From: Candidatus Poseidoniaceae archaeon
GTDB taxonomy: Archaea; Thermoplasmatota; Poseidoniia; Poseidoniales; Poseidoniaceae
DNA: 8,584 nt
Direction of reading: 5' to 3'
NCBI GenBank assembly: GCA_013330925.1
Contig: DUHJ01000210.1
Location: 1 to 8,584, forward strand
Each line of letters opens with the position of its first letter. Within the stretch, counting starts at the first letter, position 1. The notes under the pieces are model-generated. The model was not told where the DNA came from. It saw nothing but the letters and a program-made list of their open reading frames with translations, and ran no database searches. Of the stretch, positions 5,764-8,584 are shown one piece after another. The translations under genes and the position numbers were made by a program.

Positions 5764-7744
5764 ATTCTTCCTCGGAGGAAGCGCTGCGCAGACGAGCGAC
5801 GGTGATGTCGAGTTCTGGCAGGTTGATTTGACCGTCTCCGTCGATGTCGATGGCGGCGATCAATCGGCCCATGTCCCACGGTGGGAGGTTGGCGATTTTC
5901 GCGCTCCGGAGGGCGTTCTGAAGTTCACGCGCATCGATGGATCCGCTGTCGTCCAAATCGATGGAACGGAAGAAGGAGAACACATCTTGATCGGTCTCGT
6001 CGAGGTAATCCGCCAACATCTGGAGTTCTTCGGGGACGGCCTCATCCGATTCGGGGAATTCGGTGACCTCGTCGTTGTGAAGGTCGGCCCGGACGGCGAT
6101 GACCGTCGAACCGGTGGCGGCTTTCTCTTCGCCACCGATGATCAGTTCGGTGTCAAGACCCACGCCACGACCGAGCAAGGAGCGAATGCTCGTGCTGCCG
6201 TTGGCCAGCGCGTAGGAATGAATGTCGCTGCTCACCGTGGTGCGCGACGAGGACGGAGAGAAGCCGATGCGGACGCTGACCGATGCCGCGACCATGAATC
6301 CAAGGGCCACACCGTAGAACAGGAAGGCGCCCACAAGGTCGAATCCTGCCATGGCTTCCAAGGCCGCTTCGACCATGTCTTCGTCCGTGACGCTGCGCTC
6401 GACCGCGCGAACCGAGAGGCTGGAAAGCGCCGTGGACACGCTGGCGAGGAAACCGCCGAGGGCCACCATCCAAACCGCGGTGGACGTGCCACCGCTCTCG
6501 GCCGCTGCGCGGCCGTTGGCCTGAGGCAAGTAGCCAAGGGTGGCGGAAAGGGCGAGCAGTCCACCAACCGTGAAGAAGAGACCGTGCGAGAGGGACATGT
6601 TGAGGCCGTGCAGGCTTGCCTCACCGACCAGCGTCTCCATGCCGGTGAAGTACGCTCCCACGGCGTAAATCGGAAGGAGGAACATCGCCAGAACGCCGGC
6701 GATGCCGGCGGGGGTCGAGAAGGACTGCGAAGCACCGGACCGAGCGGTTTGGAGGAGGTTGATGGAGGCCGCGAGCAAGGGAAGCATGCCGAAGGTCATC
6801 AGGATGCCACCGACGTTCTCCAAGAGGATCGGGGCATCGACGGGCCGGACGGACACGACGGGCACCGTGAGGAAGAGGAGGGCGAGGGATGCCGATGACA
6901 GCGAAGAGGACCAGATGGCTCGCTCAGCGGCAGCGGGAATCACCGCATAGGCCGTGCCCAGCATCAGGGCAAGCGGAAGCCATCCCTCGAGGGCGGCTTG
7001 TGCGAGCCACACCGTTTGAGTTCCGTCTGCGAGTTCGCCGCCGATGTAGAGCAGGGGGGCGACGAGCATCACGACGAGGGCGTTGAGAAGGAACCAGCTG
7101 CTGTAGGACACCGGTGCATCGCCACGGTTGGCGAGGGTGATCAAGACGTTCACGAGAAGGGCCCCACCGATCACGCTGTGCAAGACGACGGACGAGACGA
7201 CCTTCACCAGGAGGTCTTCGGTGGCCGCATCGAGGCCAAAGAGGCCGGCGAGGGTGGGGAGAAGGAGCACGAGGAGGGAGACGACGGTGAAGACCAAGGC
7301 CATCATTGAGGCGCTGGCTTCGCTGGAAAGACGACCTCCGGAGGTGCGCGCGGTGGCGGTCAGGGTCGTGCCGATGAAGACCATCACCAACCCGGTGCGC
7401 AGGGTGGTGCTGATCGTGGTGGCAAGGCCGCTTCCGTCGTCGTAGGACCAGCCGAGGCTGGCGAGGGAATCCAGAGCGGTGGCGTCCCAGTCGTGCCAAC
7501 GTCCAACGAAACCGAGGGTCCCGGCTAACACGAGCCAGGCCAAACCAAAGCGAGCCCAGGTGCGGCCACCGCGGCCTGCGCTGTCGTCAAAGAGGTCCAC
7601 CGCACCGGCGGGTGCCTTGACGAGCAGGAAACTGCCAAGGGCTTGCATGGGCTTGCTCATGCCGCCAATGCCGTTCTGAACGTAGTATGCAATGAGGAGA
7701 AGTGCGCCGACCATCACGCCGACGGAAATGAAGACAGGTTCCAT
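5762..7744 (-). CDS. Polytopic membrane protein with C-terminal EF-hand pair; possible metal-ligand-less relative of cbb3 oxidase subunit I
   Basis: A 660-residue protein. About 13 hydrophobic helices occupy residues 5-492; a cytoplasmic-looking region of about 100 residues then leads to two canonical EF-hand calcium loops, D596-E607 (DLDDSGSIDARE) and D633-E644 (DIDGDGQINLPE). The loop starts are 37 residues apart, the spacing of a paired EF-hand. The middle of the membrane part resembles CcoN, the catalytic subunit of cbb3 oxidases: SSWFLLN (about 215-221) like its fifth helix, then W254 followed by a 'GTAYAVIPAAAER' segment like 'GMMYYFLPKQAERP', and SLSHGLFF (384-391) near the place of the HxH helix. 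The CuB and heme histidines are missing: only H84, H189, H379 and H387 occur in the membrane part, with none in the helices that should carry GHN and HH. It therefore cannot be a normal oxidase. The oxidase relation is my reading of helix patterns and is uncertain; the EF-hands are certain. Start chosen from the strong ribosome binding site at 7751-7758. Confidence 0.9.
   Translation of the reverse strand: MEPVFISVGVMVGALLLIAYYVQNGIGGMSKPMQALGSFLLVKAPAGAVDLFDDSAGRGGRTWARFGLAWLVLAGTLGFVGRWHDWDATALDSLASLGWSYDDGSGLATTISTTLRTGLVMVFIGTTLTATARTSGGRLSSEASASMMALVFTVVSLLVLLLPTLAGLFGLDAATEDLLVKVVSSVVLHSVIGGALLVNVLITLANRGDAPVSYSSWFLLNALVVMLVAPLLYIGGELADGTQTVWLAQAALEGWLPLALMLGTAYAVIPAAAERAIWSSSLSSASLALLFLTVPVVSVRPVDAPILLENVGGILMTFGMLPLLAASINLLQTARSGASQSFSTPAGIAGVLAMFLLPIYAVGAYFTGMETLVGEASLHGLNMSLSHGLFFTVGGLLALSATLGYLPQANGRAAAESGGTSTAVWMVALGGFLASVSTALSSLSVRAVERSVTDEDMVEAALEAMAGFDLVGAFLFYGVALGFMVAASVSVRIGFSPSSSRTTVSSDIHSYALANGSTSIRSLLGRGVGLDTELIIGGEEKAATGSTVIAVRADLHNDEVTEFPESDEAVPEELQMLADYLDETDQDVFSFFRSIDLDDSGSIDARELQNALRSAKIANLPPWDMGRLIAAIDIDGDGQINLPELDITVARLRSASSEEE
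5813..5959 (-). other. EF-hand pair (two calcium-binding loops)
   Basis: Two 12-residue loops encoded at 5924-5959 and 5813-5848. Both have Asp at positions 1 and 3, Asp or Ser at 5, Gly at 6, Ile at 8 and Glu at 12, which is a complete calcium-ligand set. They form the C-terminal end of the membrane protein and would make it sensitive to Ca2+ on the side where the tail lies. Confidence 0.9.
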
Positions 7745-7750
7745 GCATCA

Positions 7751-7758
7751 CACCTCCT
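7751..7758 (-). promoter_or_regulatory. Strong ribosome binding site of the EF-hand membrane protein
   Basis: AGGAGGTG on the minus strand is a near-complete match to the archaeal Shine-Dalgarno consensus. It lies 6 nt before the ATG at 7744 and directly after the stop of the small upstream gene. It is the strongest such site in the window and settles the start. Another ATG at 7748 is out of frame. Confidence 0.8.
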
Positions 7759-8088
7759 TCACTCGGACAGCACCTCGCCGATGACGGTCGAAACAATCGC
7801 CGTCGCAGCCACGATGAGCCCGATGAGGTAGTACCAGATGCCGCTGCCGCCGAGGTTGCCGAGCAGGGGCACGAGGTCGCCAAGCACAGGAACGCTGTCC
7901 CAGCCGAACACGTTGCTGAAGAGAGCGAAGAGCCCGAGAAGGCCCACGCCGAGCAGGACGAGGACCATGCGGCTTGATTCTGGTTCAGCGTCGCCGACCG
8001 TGGATTCGTGGATGATGTCTGTTGATGCCAAAGGGACCACCACATGGAGCCCCAATGGGGCGTTTTGACCCACCTGAGGCACGGACAT
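7759..8088 (-). CDS. Small two-helix membrane protein, unknown function
   Basis: A 109-residue protein with a soluble N-terminal part of about 40 residues and then two hydrophobic helices: the first from about MVLVLLGVGLLGLFALF, the second from about GIWYYLIGLIVAATAIVSTV. They are joined by a loop containing GDLVPLLGNLGGSG, and the chain ends in a short acidic tail. I do not recognise a family. Its stop is 14 nt before the start of the EF-hand membrane protein, so the two are almost certainly co-transcribed and may be subunits of one complex; small one- or two-helix subunits commonly accompany oxidase-type proteins, though this one has no metal or heme motif. The ATG at 8088 is supported by GGTGGTGA 6 nt upstream, which is buried in a hairpin. 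Confidence 0.75.
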   Translation of the reverse strand: MSVPQVGQNAPLGLHVVVPLASTDIIHESTVGDAEPESSRMVLVLLGVGLLGLFALFSNVFGWDSVPVLGDLVPLLGNLGGSGIWYYLIGLIVAATAIVSTVIGEVLSE

Positions 8089-8093
8089 AAAGA

Positions 8094-8114
8094 TTCACCA
8101 CCGAAGGTGGCGAA
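8094..8114 (-). promoter_or_regulatory. Stem-loop covering the ribosome binding site of the small membrane protein
   Basis: In the minus-strand RNA UUCGCCACC pairs with GGUGGUGAA around a UUC loop: nine pairs including one G-U. In plus-strand RNA the wobble becomes a C-A mismatch, so the structure is complete only in the sense of the downstream gene. The 3' arm contains the whole GGTGGTGA ribosome binding site (8095-8102) and ends 5 nt before the ATG at 8088. The hairpin begins 14 nt after the upstream gene's stop codon, so a terminating ribosome could open it. Function is inferred. Confidence 0.45.
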
Positions 8115-8128
8115 GGCGGCGACCCGCG

Positions 8129-8584
8129 TCAGGGCGCACGAAGCCGTTCAGCGGCAGGGGCCCGTCGGGACGGTGCGAGGCCAAGTGGAGCGGGGAGGGC
8201 GCGCTCAAGGTCCAGGTCCGCCGCCCAACGTGTTTCACATTCGCAGCTCAGGCCTTCGAATTCCAGCAGGTCGCCGGAAACCGCGTAGCGCTCGATGGCC
8301 GCGACCACGTCGGCATCGCAGGAGCCACAGTTGTGCGAACCACGGACACGTCCACCTGCAGTGGGGTGCACGATGAGGCGGCTGATTTGGTCGGCATCGC
8401 CGTTGACACCCCCTTCAGGGTGGACGATGGGGTGGGCGCGACGAATCATTTCGACCAGCGACCAAAGCCACGGCGGACGGTACTGGCGGGCACGATGCAA
8501 CCGGTCGATGACCGTCCCGCCTTGGATGTTCATCGGATTGATCGAAATCTCATCGGAGCCCTCGGCAATCGCCGCAATCCAGTC
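8129..8584 (-). CDS. RaSEA-like archaeosine biosynthesis radical SAM protein, C-terminal part (5' partial)
   Basis: The frame runs from the window edge (8584) to the TGA at 8131-8129, giving 151 visible residues; the ATG at 8533 is internal. The radical SAM core with its CxxxCxxC cluster would be further upstream and is not seen. The visible part has features that I recall from the C-terminal region of RaSEA: an INPMNIQGGTVIDRL segment, YRPPWLWSLVE, GGRVRGSHNCGSCD and LSCECETRW. Four cysteines in CxxC and CxC form a probable metal site. RaSEA works with archaeosine synthase ArcS to turn the lysine adduct on preQ0 at tRNA position 15 into archaeosine, so it would act on tRNA in the cytoplasm. 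The last roughly 20 residues are low-complexity Ala/Pro/Arg. The assignment rests on remembered motifs without the catalytic domain; another Elp3-like radical SAM protein is the alternative. Confidence 0.65.
   Translation of the reverse strand, partial: DWIAAIAEGSDEISINPMNIQGGTVIDRLHRARQYRPPWLWSLVEMIRRAHPIVHPEGGVNGDADQISRLIVHPTAGGRVRGSHNCGSCDADVVAAIERYAVSGDLLEFEGLSCECETRWAADLDLERALPAPLGLAPSRRAPAAERLRAP

Noticed and set aside
5643..5765. ATG at 5765 read in its present frame as a separate protein
   Set aside because: The sequence in that frame is Arg-rich nonsense; it makes sense only if one base of the C6 run is removed.
5279..6898. Long plus-strand open frame (539 codons) opposite the EF-hand and GTPase genes
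   Set aside because: Its product is Arg/Gly/Asp-rich with no domain or hydrophobic core, and it lies opposite two convincing genes; in GC-rich DNA such antisense frames are common.
8094..8128. Intrinsic terminator after the RaSEA-like gene
   Set aside because: The hairpin is followed only by a weak ATCTTT stretch and overlaps the next gene's ribosome binding site, so translational control fits better than termination.
1..8584. CRISPR array, insertion sequence, tRNA/rRNA genes or prophage parts
   Set aside because: I found no spaced direct repeats, transposase or integrase motifs or tRNA-like cloverleaf; the window is packed with ordinary protein genes.

Overview
The window looks like a gene-dense, GC-rich archaeal chromosome segment. 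The best evidence is on the right. One gene has the glycine-rich motif after Walker B that marks the archaeal/fungal Ygr210 branch of Obg/YchF GTPases. The right edge holds the C-terminal part of a protein resembling the archaeosine radical SAM enzyme RaSEA. Together with a surface protein carrying a Pro/Ala-rich cytoplasmic tail and an EF-hand membrane protein, this suggests a marine euryarchaeon of the Poseidoniales (Marine Group II) type. That placement is inferred from protein style; no marker gene is present.

Layout: two convergent gene blocks meet at position 4471. The left block (+ strand, 1-4470) holds the C-terminal part of a cell-surface protein with fibronectin-like modules, one membrane span and a cytoplasmic tail; then pabC (class IV PLP enzyme, aminodeoxychorismate lyase) overlapping by ATGA with a pabB-pabA fusion (aminodeoxychorismate synthase with its own glutaminase domain); then a small zinc-ribbon protein with two membrane spans. 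pabC and pabBA together convert chorismate plus glutamine to p-aminobenzoate, a precursor of folate-type C1 carriers.

The right block (- strand, read from 8584 down to 4472) holds the end of the RaSEA-like gene, a 109-residue two-span membrane protein, a 660-residue polytopic membrane protein with a C-terminal EF-hand pair, and the Ygr210-type GTPase. Gaps are 12-40 nt, so this looks like one transcription unit. No gene-free stretch exceeds 43 nt, and I see no RNA gene, mobile element, CRISPR array or obvious promoter.

Three points deserve most attention. (1) The EF-hand membrane protein has a helix pattern resembling heme-copper (cbb3-type) oxidase subunit I but lacks nearly all metal-ligand histidines; with its small partner it could be an undescribed calcium-responsive membrane module. 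(2) The GTPase has no ATG/GTG/TTG start before its P-loop: it either starts at CTG or the G6 run has one base too many, which would restore an ATGA overlap. (3) A 9-bp hairpin, fully paired only in minus-strand RNA, covers the ribosome binding site of the small membrane protein.
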